Of a stretch of DNA of 64,000 bases, positions 1-10,500 are shown in pieces. The position numbers and the translations under genes were made by a program. Source of the DNA: Bacillota bacterium (GTDB taxonomy: Bacteria > Bacillota > Bacilli > Paenibacillales > Paenibacillaceae); the NCBI GenBank assembly GCA_023391635.1, contig JAEWAQ010000013.1, forward strand, positions 1 to 64,000. Reading direction: 5' to 3'. The notes under the pieces were generated by a model. It saw only the letters and a list, made by a program, of their open reading frames with translations, ran no database searches and was not told the origin of the DNA. Every line of letters begins with the position of its first letter. Within the stretch, counting starts at the first letter, position 1.

Positions 1-3000
1 CCATTACCGTTGCCGTGACCGTTGCCATTACCGTTGCCATTACCGTTGCCCGGATGGGTACGTTCGATCGTGCCGATGCTGCCATTCGTAATATGTGCCG
101 TGACGCTTCTGAACGTTTCAAAGTCGTCTCCCGTGCTGGTCATGCTCTTCGATGCCAGCTCGACGGCATGCACGGCCGTCTCATTCGCCAGCACCCGGAA
201 CTTAAGCGTAAACAGCGTACCGTCGCCCTTGAAGTCTTCCACGCCCATCAGATTAGCCGTAATCTTGCCCGGAATCCGCTGGGGATCCGCGATATTGTCA
301 TAGAGCGATTGGACCGGCACAATCTCTCCCGCCTCCAGCGCGGCAGACATGAGCTGCAGCTTCGAGCTGTCGAACGAGATTTCAAGCTCGAATTCGGTAA
401 CGCCCGGATTGTTCAGAATGCGCACCGGAATATCCACGATGTCGCCGACCCGCTTGCCCGTGGCCGAGCCTACGGTGATATCCGCCGACAGTTCCTCCTC
501 GGCTTCGTAGATTTCGATTTCCTGCCAGTGGCTATTCACCCTGTGCGGACCGGTGCCGATGTGGTAGCCGTTGGCCCACGTTCTGAAATACCGGGCTTTG
601 ACCGGCTCGAACACAAACTCCGTTCCCGCCGTATTCTCTGTGTACTCGTCATCCGTACCGACGCCTTGACCGGAACTGTTGTCCCTGTCGTTGTTGAATA
701 CGGTCGTCACGCCGGTCTGGAACGTCGGGTCGTTGGAGAACTGAATAATGACATCTTCGTATATCCGATTGTTGTTCGGCGTGTAATGCCACATCACCAC
801 CCGGTTCACGTTCTTCTCGCTCTCCAGATCGATCGTCAGCGCGGACGGGCCGCCTTCCTCCGTGGCATTGGCATAATTCCCGTCGGCAATGATGCCGTCG
901 TTCGCTTCGACCACCTTATCCGTATCCTGCGGCGGCGGCGGGGGAACGAGCGTTACCGGTTTATTCAGGGCGACGTTGTCGCTCTCTTCGCCGACCGGGC
1001 CGCCGTTCGACTCCTCGTACAGCTTGACTTCGACGATTCTGGCCTTGTCGCCGTCGGCCCATCCGCCGCTGTTCCTGAAGGTGTTGATCCGAACGTACCG
1101 GGCGTCCGTCGGGTCGAATTCCACCGTGTAGCCCGCGCTCGTCGCCGGAACCGAATTGCGGGACCAGTCGGACACCATCGTATAGTTCACGCCGTCCGTC
1201 GACACTTCGATGTTGAACTTGTCGGCAATGCTGCCATTGTTCCAGACCGAGTAGACGATCGCTTTGCCCACCGTCATCGTGTCTCCTAAGTCGATCGTTA
1301 CCGTTTGCGGATTTCTCGCGCCATACCAGTAAGACATCTCGTCGATCACGCCGTCTGTCAGCATCGCGGCCGGATTGTTGGGGAAGATGTCCCCCTCAAC
1401 CGCTGCCGGTTTGCCGAAAGCGAGGTTCAGCGGATCGTTGTCCTGCACGACCTTCTCCAGATCGCGGCGGGTAATCAGGCCGACCTGCTCTCCGCCCGAG
1501 AACAACGCCGCCTTGAACGCCATAGAGCGATTAACGGCGATTGGAGCCGCATAGAGCGCGGATGCCGCCGTCGGGTCGCTGCCGTCCGTCGTGTAGCGAA
1601 TTTCGCCCGGCAGCGCCGTTGACAAGGTGACTGTCGTGCTCGTATCGAATTGCCCCCGCTCCGGACGAATCAGATCCGCATCCAGCCGGACCGGGTTGAC
1701 GATCTTGTCGAAGAGCGCATCCGTCTTGGCAGCCGCCGCAGCGAACGCGTCATAGTCGTTCTCGTCGGCCTTGTTCCACAGACTGGCGCCGAACGGGGCT
1801 GTCCGATACCGCATCAGCGGAACGAGATTTTTCTCCAGACCTTCCCACCACGCCAGCATCGCGCCCGGAACGTCGCTGTCCGAAGACACGGTGATCGGGT
1901 CGTAGCCGGGGTAACCCGGGGCGTTATGCCCGAATTTGAACTTGTTGTACCGGTAGATTTCTTCCGGACTCGCATACGTATAGTTGTTCCCCGGATAGTG
2001 ATCCGTGACATAGTAAGGATGCCAGCTGCCGTTGATCACGGTATATCCGTCACTCAGCATATCGTTCAAATCGTAGTAGATATGCTCCCAGTTGATGATG
2101 ACGACATCCTTCGGCACCTCCACCTTGGCGCCCGGCATTCTGGGGAACCCTTCCCACAGGATCAACGTTTTGCCCTTGGTCTTGACGTAACCGTCGATGT
2201 AAGCGATGAAATCCCGGAACACCTCTTCATTGGAGGAGTCGTTCGCCGCCACCTCCAGCCGTTCGTACGCATCCTGGAAGTGCGGATCCGCCGACGCTCC
2301 GCCGTAGGAGGCTTCGTCTCCGCCCATATGGTAGTACGGCGTCGAGGCGAAGATGGCCAGCGCTTCATCGATGAGCGTCTTGACGCCTTCCCTTGCCTCA
2401 TCGCTGGCAAAATTCATGCTGCCCAGCAGGCCGGACGCACCCTGGATGCCGAACAACTCGGGATACGCCTGAATCATCATGCCCGTATGTCCGGGCATAT
2501 CGATCTCCGGAATGAGGATAACGCCGCGATCCGTCGCGTATTTCTCCAAATCCAGCAGTTCCGCTTTCGTATAAGCAGGCTTGCCTGACGCATTATGGCT
2601 GGCGAGGCCCAGGTCCGGATACGCGTCGGACGGGAACATCCAATTCTGGTCGTCGGTCAGATGAAGCTGCATATAGTTGAGCTTGGAGATCCGCGCCAAG
2701 TCGACCAGCTTCTTCAGGGAATCGATCGAAGTGTACCGTCGCGCCACATCGATGGACAACGCCCGATAGGAGCTGTCCGGGCTATCCTGAATGACAACCT
2801 TGGGCGAGGTCAGCGTCCCGTTCAGCAGTTGCATCAGCGTGCTCGTGCCCAGACTGACGGCATACTTGTCCCTGCCGGTCACGGTTGCGCGGTCGGCGAC
2901 GCTCAGCTCGTACTGCTCGGCATCCATGGCCGGATTCAACGTCAGCGCGATATCGCCGGCGGCAGCGGCCGAGCCGACTTCAACGGCCAGCCGGGAACCC

Positions 3001-5183
3001 GTCGAAATATAGATTTCGTCAGCCAACACTTCCGCCTGTGCGCGAATCGCTTCATCGGAGGCGATGATCCTGCTGCCTGCCGCCAACGTCAAGTCTCCGC
3101 CGCTTAATGCGACCGACTTCGGGTACGGAGCCAGATCGACAACGCGATCGGCCGATACCGGCGCGCCGGGCAGAATGTCCTTCAGATAGTTGAACCATAC
3201 GCCCGCGATCTTGGCGCTGCCCGCCGTCGTCGGATGCAGCCCGTCATACAGCTCGTTCGTATCGTTCGGATTGATGCCCGCTTCCGCATTCATATCCACG
3301 AAGATGACGTTATAGCCTTCATCCTGCAAAGCATCCGTCATGTCCGGAAGCGCCGCGTTGAAGGACGCGATCGGATACGTGCCGCTCCTGGCGTCGGATA
3401 CGGGAAGCAGCGAAGCCACGAGAATCGTCATCGACGGCTTGTTCGCCAGCATCTTTCGAATGACGGCGTCGAGCCGCTCAACGACATGGCCGTCATTATT
3501 CTGAGCCGTGCTCGCTCCGGTGTAGTTCGTGAAGTCGTTGATTCCGATCAGCATCAACGCCACGTCCGGGTCCAGCTCCATGAAGTTGTCCACTTGGTCG
3601 TAGACGTTATTCTTATAGGACGGATGAGCCGGGTCGGTCCAGGACTCCCCGGGGCCGATAACCGCGCCGTTCATTCCCTGGCCGTCCGCATCCGTTCCTC
3701 CGTCGGACGGATTGCTGACGGTGCCCACGAAGTCGATATCGTAGCCCGCATTCTGCAATTGCGTATACAGAGCGCCGCGATAGCTGGAACTGATGTAGGT
3801 AATGGAATCCCCGATCGGCATAATCTTCGTCGTATCGGACGGAAGCGAGACCGCCGTGGAGAAGCGGCTTCTCTCCGTCGCGTTATACGCCCTGACCCAG
3901 TAGAAGGATCTGCCGTCTCCCGTTCCGTCCGTATACGAAGTCGACGCTGTATCGCCGGCCCTGACGGCCGACCGGAGACTTCTTGCGTTGTTCTTGTACA
4001 CATAGTAGCCGGTCGCGCCCGCGACGGAATCCCAGCTTAACGTAATGCCGTCCGGAGCCAGCACGGCGGCAGGCCGCGCAAGGCTGCCGACCGCATCGTC
4101 GGCCACGGCCAGACGCCCCTTGGCCGGCGCGCTCTCTTCACTGGAGCCGGAAGCATTGACCGCCTTGATGAAGTAATAATAATCCGTTTCCTGAGCCGCG
4201 GTCTCGTCTTCATATTGCGTATCGGGCGTCGTTCCGAGGAATTCGGAATCGGCAAATTCGTCCGTCAGACCGCGATACACATCGTAAGTGACCGAATGGG
4301 CCGCCGCTTCCCAGGTTAACGCGATTTTATGCGGATCGATGCTGTACCCGGCGGCAACGCCTTCCGGCGTAGTCGGGGCCGTCTCTGCAAGCGGCTGGTT
4401 CACGAGCGATTCCCACGAAGAGCCCATGCGGAGCTCGTCGAACGTCGCGTCATTCAAGCCGTATCTCGCTATCCTGATGCGCAATTCGTCAGGCGAACCG
4501 CCCGGCTTGAAGTCGATCCCCGTGGTCGTTACGGCCGCGTCCCCTCGCAGGGGCGTCTGGCTCAGATCCGGATCGATCCACATATAGGCCGTGTCGGCGC
4601 CCGGCTTGTTGACGACTTCCGCGACGATAAAGTAAGTATGGCCGGCTTGCACCGTTTCGCCGCTTTGTGTCGTATAAACGCTGAACGGGGAACCCCAGCC
4701 TTTGCCAATGGCCGCCATTGCGCTCCCGTTGAACGAAAGGAATATGTCCCCGTTGCCGCGGGTGTTCACGTTCAGCAAAAATCCGATCCAAGTGCTCTCC
4801 CCATCGGTGAACATGTTTTTGCTCAATTGCCGGGAGACTTGCAGTTCTACTCCGCGCGGATCCTCGTCCTGATCGATCTTCACGCGCAGCGCATGGCCGC
4901 TTACGGGCAATGCGCCGTAGGACAGCCCTTCGGAAGTGATCGTGGCCGTGCCATTGATATCGGTGCCCGATCTGGCCGAGATCGTCCATCCGGCTGCGTC
5001 AAAACCATTGCCTCCTGCCTGGCCTTCGACCGACTCGCCAGCCGCGTAGTCGAAGGATTCGTAAACGTCCGGCGTGCTTTCCGCATCGGCGCCTGATACC
5101 GGGCTTGCCGATCCGATCAACATTGGAATGGCGAGCATGAACGCCAGCAGGCAGGCTATCGTTTGTCTCATGCGATTCGGCAT
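1..5183 (-). CDS. Secreted SGNH hydrolase + GH20 beta-N-acetylhexosaminidase with cohesin module (3' end cut by window)
   Basis: The open frame runs from an ATG at 5183 (AGAAGGAGGG upstream) off the left edge, at least 1727 residues. A signal peptide is followed by a laminin-G/CBM-like region, two fibronectin III domains (about 330-440), and an SGNH esterase/lipase domain (GDSIT near 458, DGLHP near 648). Next come a GH20b domain and a GH20 TIM barrel (about 670-1150) with the HMGGDE motif, whose Asp-Glu pair near 955 is catalytic in this family. The tail holds a chitobiase C-terminal-like domain (about 1178-1232), two F5/8 type C (discoidin) domains, a cohesin-like domain (about 1562-1697; ITVGSATGKRVGD..., GDGTLFTLKF) and an Asn-Gly linker running off the window. 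By family it removes terminal GlcNAc/GalNAc outside the cell; the SGNH part may deacylate the same glycan (inference). It is last of four same-strand genes, 15 bp after a sugar permease. The lost C-terminus may hold a further module. Confidence 0.9.
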   Translation of the reverse strand, partial: MPNRMRQTIACLLAFMLAIPMLIGSASPVSGADAESTPDVYESFDYAAGESVEGQAGGNGFDAAGWTISARSGTDINGTATITSEGLSYGALPVSGHALRVKIDQDEDPRGVELQVSRQLSKNMFTDGESTWIGFLLNVNTRGNGDIFLSFNGSAMAAIGKGWGSPFSVYTTQSGETVQAGHTYFIVAEVVNKPGADTAYMWIDPDLSQTPLRGDAAVTTTGIDFKPGGSPDELRIRIARYGLNDATFDELRMGSSWESLVNQPLAETAPTTPEGVAAGYSIDPHKIALTWEAAAHSVTYDVYRGLTDEFADSEFLGTTPDTQYEDETAAQETDYYYFIKAVNASGSSEESAPAKGRLAVADDAVGSLARPAAVLAPDGITLSWDSVAGATGYYVYKNNARSLRSAVRAGDTASTSYTDGTGDGRSFYWVRAYNATERSRFSTAVSLPSDTTKIMPIGDSITYISSSYRGALYTQLQNAGYDIDFVGTVSNPSDGGTDADGQGMNGAVIGPGESWTDPAHPSYKNNVYDQVDNFMELDPDVALMLIGINDFTNYTGASTAQNNDGHVVERLDAVIRKMLANKPSMTILVASLLPVSDARSGTYPIASFNAALPDMTDALQDEGYNVIFVDMNAEAGINPNDTNELYDGLHPTTAGSAKIAGVWFNYLKDILPGAPVSADRVVDLAPYPKSVALSGGDLTLAAGSRIIASDEAIRAQAEVLADEIYISTGSRLAVEVGSAAAAGDIALTLNPAMDAEQYELSVADRATVTGRDKYAVSLGTSTLMQLLNGTLTSPKVVIQDSPDSSYRALSIDVARRYTSIDSLKKLVDLARISKLNYMQLHLTDDQNWMFPSDAYPDLGLASHNASGKPAYTKAELLDLEKYATDRGVILIPEIDMPGHTGMMIQAYPELFGIQGASGLLGSMNFASDEAREGVKTLIDEALAIFASTPYYHMGGDEASYGGASADPHFQDAYERLEVAANDSSNEEVFRDFIAYIDGYVKTKGKTLILWEGFPRMPGAKVEVPKDVVIINWEHIYYDLNDMLSDGYTVINGSWHPYYVTDHYPGNNYTYASPEEIYRYNKFKFGHNAPGYPGYDPITVSSDSDVPGAMLAWWEGLEKNLVPLMRYRTAPFGASLWNKADENDYDAFAAAAAKTDALFDKIVNPVRLDADLIRPERGQFDTSTTVTLSTALPGEIRYTTDGSDPTAASALYAAPIAVNRSMAFKAALFSGGEQVGLITRRDLEKVVQDNDPLNLAFGKPAAVEGDIFPNNPAAMLTDGVIDEMSYWYGARNPQTVTIDLGDTMTVGKAIVYSVWNNGSIADKFNIEVSTDGVNYTMVSDWSRNSVPATSAGYTVEFDPTDARYVRINTFRNSGGWADGDKARIVEVKLYEESNGGPVGEESDNVALNKPVTLVPPPPPQDTDKVVEANDGIIADGNYANATEEGGPSALTIDLESEKNVNRVVMWHYTPNNNRIYEDVIIQFSNDPTFQTGVTTVFNNDRDNSSGQGVGTDDEYTENTAGTEFVFEPVKARYFRTWANGYHIGTGPHRVNSHWQEIEIYEAEEELSADITVGSATGKRVGDIVDIPVRILNNPGVTEFELEISFDSSKLQLMSAALEAGEIVPVQSLYDNIADPQRIPGKITANLMGVEDFKGDGTLFTLKFRVLANETAVHAVELASKSMTSTGDDFETFRSVTAHITNGSIGTIERTHPGNGNGNGNGNGHGNGN

Positions 5184-5198
5184 TTTGCAACCCTCCTT

Positions 5199-6068
5199 CT
5201 ATTCCCCGCTTCGCGTCGTAAGCTTCATCTGCAGAATCGATAAGCCCAAAATGACCAGGAGCAGCACGATCGCTGTCGAAGAAGCATACCCGAAACGGTA
5301 AAATCCCAAGGCCTTGTCGAACAAATAATACGATGCCGTGTAGGACGCATCTCCGGGCCCTCCCTTGGTCAGGGCGATCACCTGGTCGTACACCTGGACG
5401 TAGGTGATGATGTTGGTGACCGCCACCAGAACCGTGATCGGAGCGAGCATCGGAATCGTGATCTTCCGGAAGATCTGAAACGGATTCGCGCCGTCGATTT
5501 CCGCCGCCTCGTACAACGCCTTCGGAATTTCATGTATCCCGGCGATGTAGATGATGAGGGCGAAGCCCACATCGTGCCAGACGGACATGATCATCAGGCT
5601 TGGCAGCACGGTAGAAGCGCTGTTGAGCCAATCCAGCCCCCGATAGCCCATAGATGCCAGAATATTGTTCAGCAGCCCTCCTTGCGCCATGAATATCCAT
5701 CGCCATACAACAGAGATCGCAATGATGGAAGTGATGTACGGCATGTAAATCACGGATTTGAAGAGGCCCTGGCCCCTCTTCACCCGAGTGATCAGCACGG
5801 CGATCACGAGCCCCAGAGCCGTCGTGGCCAGCGTGCACACGGCAGTAAAGATCAGCGTGTTCTTCATCGACTTCCAGAACAACGAATCCCCTGCAAGCTC
5901 GATATAATTGCCGAACCCGATAAAGTCGAACTGACCCTTCAGCGGATTCCAGTCTGCAAAGCTGCCGACGATACCCACGGACAGCGGGAAGACGAAGAAC
6001 ACGCCGTACAGAAGCAGCATGCTTCCCATGGAGAAGATCAAGAAAAGCTTATCGGATTTCCCAGCCAT
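5199..6068 (-). CDS. Carbohydrate ABC transporter permease, MalF/UgpA type
   Basis: A 289-residue integral membrane protein with about six hydrophobic segments. The EAA loop that contacts the ATPase is clear (EAAEIDGANPFQIFRKITIP, then a Pro-rich turn), and there is the N-terminal MalF-type pattern (PLSVGIVGSFADWNP). It forms part of the membrane channel of a CUT1 sugar importer. The binding-protein gene lies 25 bp upstream and the GH20 gene 15 bp downstream, so it should import the sugars these enzymes release. A second permease (MalG type) normally follows and none is present. No ATPase is encoded either, which is common in Firmicutes that share one MsmX-type ATPase. Confidence 0.9.
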   Translation of the reverse strand: MAGKSDKLFLIFSMGSMLLLYGVFFVFPLSVGIVGSFADWNPLKGQFDFIGFGNYIELAGDSLFWKSMKNTLIFTAVCTLATTALGLVIAVLITRVKRGQGLFKSVIYMPYITSIIAISVVWRWIFMAQGGLLNNILASMGYRGLDWLNSASTVLPSLMIMSVWHDVGFALIIYIAGIHEIPKALYEAAEIDGANPFQIFRKITIPMLAPITVLVAVTNIITYVQVYDQVIALTKGGPGDASYTASYYLFDKALGFYRFGYASSTAIVLLLVILGLSILQMKLTTRSGE

Positions 6069-6093
6069 GCATGCCTGCCCTCATTCCGGATGG

Positions 6094-7536
6094 TTAATTC
6101 TTGAACTTGCTTGCTCCATCGTATCTTCTCTCGACCGGCACGAACGAAAGATTGCCCAGATCCTTCGCCAACACTTCATCCGTCTTCGCCGCTGCGTCCG
6201 CCGCCGAGACGTCGTTCTTCAGATAGTCGTCCTGCAAATACTTCTGTACCGTGCCTTCTACCACCGCGGGCGTCGGCCCCGGCCATATCGTCTTGTCGAT
6301 GATTTGCTTCAGCGTTTGATGCACCGGACTTGCCGCGATGGACGGATCGTCCGCCAGAGATCGCTTCGTCGGAAAAATGCCGTTCGACAGCGAGAACTCC
6401 CGGATAAAGTCGTCTCCCGCCAGCAAGTATTTGACGAAGTCGAACGCCGCCGCTTTCGCCTCGGGACTCGCCTTCGCGCTCACGGACGGCGAGCTCTCCC
6501 CGTTATTGCGATCGAACGCCGCCGGGCTGCCGTCGAACGAAGGCGTCGGGAAGTAGCCGACTTCGATGTCCGGGAACGTCTCTTTCAAGTACCCAGGCAC
6601 CCATGTCCAATCGTTGATCATGGCCGCGCGCCCCTGTCCAAGCGCCTCCCGGTTCAATGCTCCTTTGTTGTCTCCGACTTTGTCCACCGTGTACCAGGAT
6701 TTCAAATATTCCATGTTCTCGATCGTCGTCGGATTGTTGTACATGGACTTCTTGCCGTCTTCCGAGTAGGTGAATACGCCTTTCTGGTAGTTCATCGCCG
6801 TAATCAGATTCGCGAAGTTGCTCTCGCCGTTGAACGAGAATCCCGAGACGATGATGTTGCCGGCGCCGTCCGCCTTCGTCAGCTTCTTCGCCGCTTCCCT
6901 CAGCTCATCCCACGTTGTCGGGAACTCGGTCTCGGACAAGCCCGCTTCGCGCCACATCGCCTTGTTGTACATCATGATCGAGGACATCAAGCCCGTGTCG
7001 ATGTAATACAGCTTGTTATCGATGAGATGTTGGTCAATTTGCATGAAATCCGCCTTCAGATCGGCGATCGGGAATACATCCTCCGGCAGCGGCTCCGTGA
7101 TCGGCACCATCGTATCGGTATACGCATTGTGCATCCAGTACAGATCGGGGCCCGTACCGCCATGAATCGCGATCGGCAGTTTCGTCCAGTAATCGTCCCA
7201 TGGCGAGACATTCGTGTCGAACGTAACGTTCGGATGCATCTCCGTGTATTGGGCCGTAAATTTCTCCACGATCCCCTTCACGTCTTCCGGATACCAGAAC
7301 TTCACCGTGATCGGCTTGTTCTCATTCACCGGAGCATTCGGGTCGTATTTGAGATTCTCCCCTATGATCGGCAAGTCGCCGCCGGCAGGCGCAGCGGCCT
7401 TCGAGCCGCTCGGGCTCGATGCGGCCGAAGCCCCTTGCCCGTCGTTCTTGTTCGTTCCCGAGCATCCGGCGGCCGCCGTTGCCAGAAACACGGCGAGCAG
7501 CAGAATCATCCAAGTTTTCCATCGAATCGTTGACAT
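6094..7536 (-). CDS. Extracellular sugar-binding lipoprotein of an ABC importer
   Basis: 480 residues. The N-terminus is a lipoprotein signal peptide: basic start, hydrophobic core, lipobox AAAGC with Cys near 25, then a low-complexity tether. The rest is a family 1 solute-binding protein (NKPITVKFWYPED near the start of the mature part, DLYWMHNAY, and the AAAFDFVKYLL helix typical of CUT1 binding proteins). It sits on the outer membrane face and delivers oligosaccharide to the permease encoded 25 bp downstream. The ATG at 7536 has GAGGGGGA seven bases upstream. The substrate cannot be read from sequence; neighbouring GH20 and deacetylase genes suggest GlcNAc-containing oligosaccharides (inference). 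Confidence 0.92.
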   Translation of the reverse strand: MSTIRWKTWMILLLAVFLATAAAGCSGTNKNDGQGASAASSPSGSKAAAPAGGDLPIIGENLKYDPNAPVNENKPITVKFWYPEDVKGIVEKFTAQYTEMHPNVTFDTNVSPWDDYWTKLPIAIHGGTGPDLYWMHNAYTDTMVPITEPLPEDVFPIADLKADFMQIDQHLIDNKLYYIDTGLMSSIMMYNKAMWREAGLSETEFPTTWDELREAAKKLTKADGAGNIIVSGFSFNGESNFANLITAMNYQKGVFTYSEDGKKSMYNNPTTIENMEYLKSWYTVDKVGDNKGALNREALGQGRAAMINDWTWVPGYLKETFPDIEVGYFPTPSFDGSPAAFDRNNGESSPSVSAKASPEAKAAAFDFVKYLLAGDDFIREFSLSNGIFPTKRSLADDPSIAASPVHQTLKQIIDKTIWPGPTPAVVEGTVQKYLQDDYLKNDVSAADAAAKTDEVLAKDLGNLSFVPVERRYDGASKFKN

Positions 7537-7551
7537 GTGGGAATCCCCCTC

Positions 7552-10500
7552 TTAATATCTGTTGTGATAATCGCCCGGCCAGCCGGAGAACATTCGGGTG
7601 ACGATGATTTTGTCGATACCCTCGATCGCGCCGTTCGTATCCGCATCCATGGCTTCCAATTGGTAGGGGGTTAACGGCGTCGCCCAGTTGGAGAAATATC
7701 GGGTAATCGCGATTTCGTCCGTGCCGTCGACGGTTCCATTGCCGTCAAGATCGGCGTAGACCACGACTGTCGCGCTATCCGCGACAATCCCGTCCTTCAC
7801 GAGCTCCACCGTCATGCCCGTCCCTGCAAGCCGGTTCATGTCCGAGACGGCTTGGCCGGTCAGGTCCGATATCCGCAGATCGGAGACGTCGTTGTTCAAT
7901 CCGGCGACAAGGCTTGCCAGCGTCGTACCCGGCTGTACGTCGGCGATGATTTTACCGCTCCCATCCACGCCACCCATACCGACGTAATACATCCCGCTGC
8001 CGAGTTCGTCCGCTCCGGGCACCTCTCCGTAAACCTCGAACTCCACCCAGTGGCTGCTCGAATTTCTGTCGCTGCCGTTCGCGGAAGTCCGGATGTATCT
8101 GCCTGGCGCCGGCTCGAACGTGATCGTCTTGCCCGCGTAGCTCTCGGCGTATTCCGAATCCGCTCCGTTCCCGAAGCCTGCGCTGTTGTCGGCATCGTTG
8201 TTGTATACCGTCGTCACGCCCGTCGTAAACGTCGGATCGTCGGATACTTGCACGATGACATCGCGATATTTGCGCCCATCCGGGTAATAATGCCACAGCT
8301 TGACCTTATCGATGCTGTAGGTTGCTCCCAGATCCAGCGTCATCCAGACGAACCCGCCGCTCTCCGGTCCGTTGACATAACGCAGCGGATCCGTGCCCGG
8401 CCTCGGATTATCCACCGGGTCGATCGTGCCGTCGGTCGCGGCATCAAGCAGCCAGTCGTCTTCGGGCTTGCCTGCCGGATCGAGCCGCGCTACGATGCCC
8501 AGCGCCAGATTCGTATCCTCGGACACCGATTTCGACGGCACTTTGAAGCCTGCGTCCGGGAAGCTCTCCGACCGGAAGCTGGCGGAGACCGTTACGTGCT
8601 GATCCTCGTCCGTCTGCTGCAGCGGAGGAAAGCTGAATGTCGCCTTGCGCAAGCCGGCATCGTAGGCAAAATCGGCAAGCGCCAGATCGACGGGCGGCTG
8701 GCCGTCAACGGTCATTCGCGCGGTGAAATCCTCCGCGACGACGGAATCCTGCGGATCCGATAGCGTAAGCGTCAAATGGCCGTTGTCTGCGATGGCCGTC
8801 CCGGCGTATTCCGCCGACGGGTCTGCCGTGAAGGCTTGGATTTCCACGATATGATTGGCCGGATTGGCCGTGCTGCCATTGCTCCACGCCCTCACGTATC
8901 TGGCATTGATCGGGTCGAAGCGGATTTTCTTCCCGACCGGCGTCTCCACGTACTCCTCGTCCGTCCCGGCGCCAAGGCCCAGCGCATTCGCCGTATCATT
9001 GTTGAATACGGTGCGAACGCCGTTTGTGAAGGTCGGATCGTTCGAGAGCTGAACCACGACGCTGTGATAGATTCTGGCATCCTCGAAGTAATGCCACAGG
9101 TTCACCTTGCTGATATCGTAACTCTGTCCGAAGTCGACCTGCAGCCATTGCTTGCCGTAAGTCATGTCGACGTAATCGTCCATGGCGCCGTCCGTCGCCC
9201 TGTCCGGGTTCGTCGTTCCGCTGCTGCTGGACGTGACCGGCTTGTTCAGGGCCACATTGGTCATGCCCGCCTCGTCCGACGTGAACTCATATTGCGGGAA
9301 GAACACTTCATCGCTCTTGACATAGCTGAGCCACAGCTGCTGATCCTGCTCGATCGCGGTCGTGAACTTCAAGATCGTCTGATATTTCATGTTAACGTCT
9401 CTCGGCAGGACCATCATCTCGTCCGGAACGGGCACAGACTCGCGGTCTGCCCACTTGAGCGTCGTGTTCGCTTCGAAGCCCGCGGGCATCGAGAACGGAC
9501 GCATCGGAGCGTTCAGGCTCGTCTCGCGCTCCGGCCAGTTGACCAAATCGAACGGAACCTGGATGACGGACCGGTGCAATGTCGGCTTGTAGCCGTAATG
9601 GTCTCCGGTCAGATTGCCCAATAAGAAGTCCAGCGCTTTGTACAAAGCCCGATGGTCGAGATGATTGTCATATTGCGAAGGCGCGTATAGTTCTGTCGGC
9701 ATGTAAGCTTCGAGAATGTCCGCGATGTCGCCCATGAACGTCGCCTTGTTGTAATCGCCCTGCGCTCCGGTCTTCCGTTCGTGATAGGTATGCAGCCCCG
9801 CATCCTCGGCGCCATACGTCGCCGACAACCCGGCGCTGGAGGTGAATACCTGCCCGCTGTCGGATGCGTTCACGATGCCGGTCAGCGTGCCGTCGCCATA
9901 TCCCAGGAATAGAATATCCTCCGGCTTCACGCCAAGGTACGTCTGGGCGTCGTACAGCTCCTGGATGCGCTGAACTCCCTTCGCCGCCGACTGGTCATCG
10001 CCGTTCGTGACGCTGACGATCGTCACCGGGACGTTGTCCAGCACGGCTTGCCGGATAATGCCCGCCGTCTGCAGCACATCGTCGTCCGGGTGCGGCGCGA
10101 ATACCATGACGCTGCGGATTCCTCCGGCATACAGCTTGAACAGGTCGATATTGAACATGCTCGCTTCGGAACCGCCGCCCGTAAATTTCAAATACAGGTC
10201 GTGATTGCCCGTAACGCCCTTGACCGAGGATTCGATCATCCGGTATACATCGGCCGATCCGGTATCCGGCACGCTGAGCGAGCCCGCGAGATTGCCGTCG
10301 ATGCTGTCGATTCTGATCTCGATCGTGCCGCCGGAATTGGACGTGCTGGATACCCGGGCCTGGAAGATGTCGTCGCCGTTGCCGAAGTTCACATGCTCGA
10401 ACTTGACCCAGTCGCCGAGGGAGGTATTCGTAATGACTTTGCCTCCGCTCCCTGCCTCCGTGCTGTCCGCGATATCAACGCCGTACATTTCGTCCGCGTT

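Noticed and set aside
1..60. Repeated GGTAAT/GGCAAC units as a microsatellite or CRISPR-like repeat
   Set aside because: They encode an Asn-Gly linker in the GH20 protein frame; no spacers are present.
15..5096. Many plus-strand open frames opposite the GH20, permease and binding-protein genes (for example 15-1289, 1650-2588)
   Set aside because: They are antisense shadows of long GC-rich minus-strand genes; no ribosome sites and Arg-rich translations without motifs.
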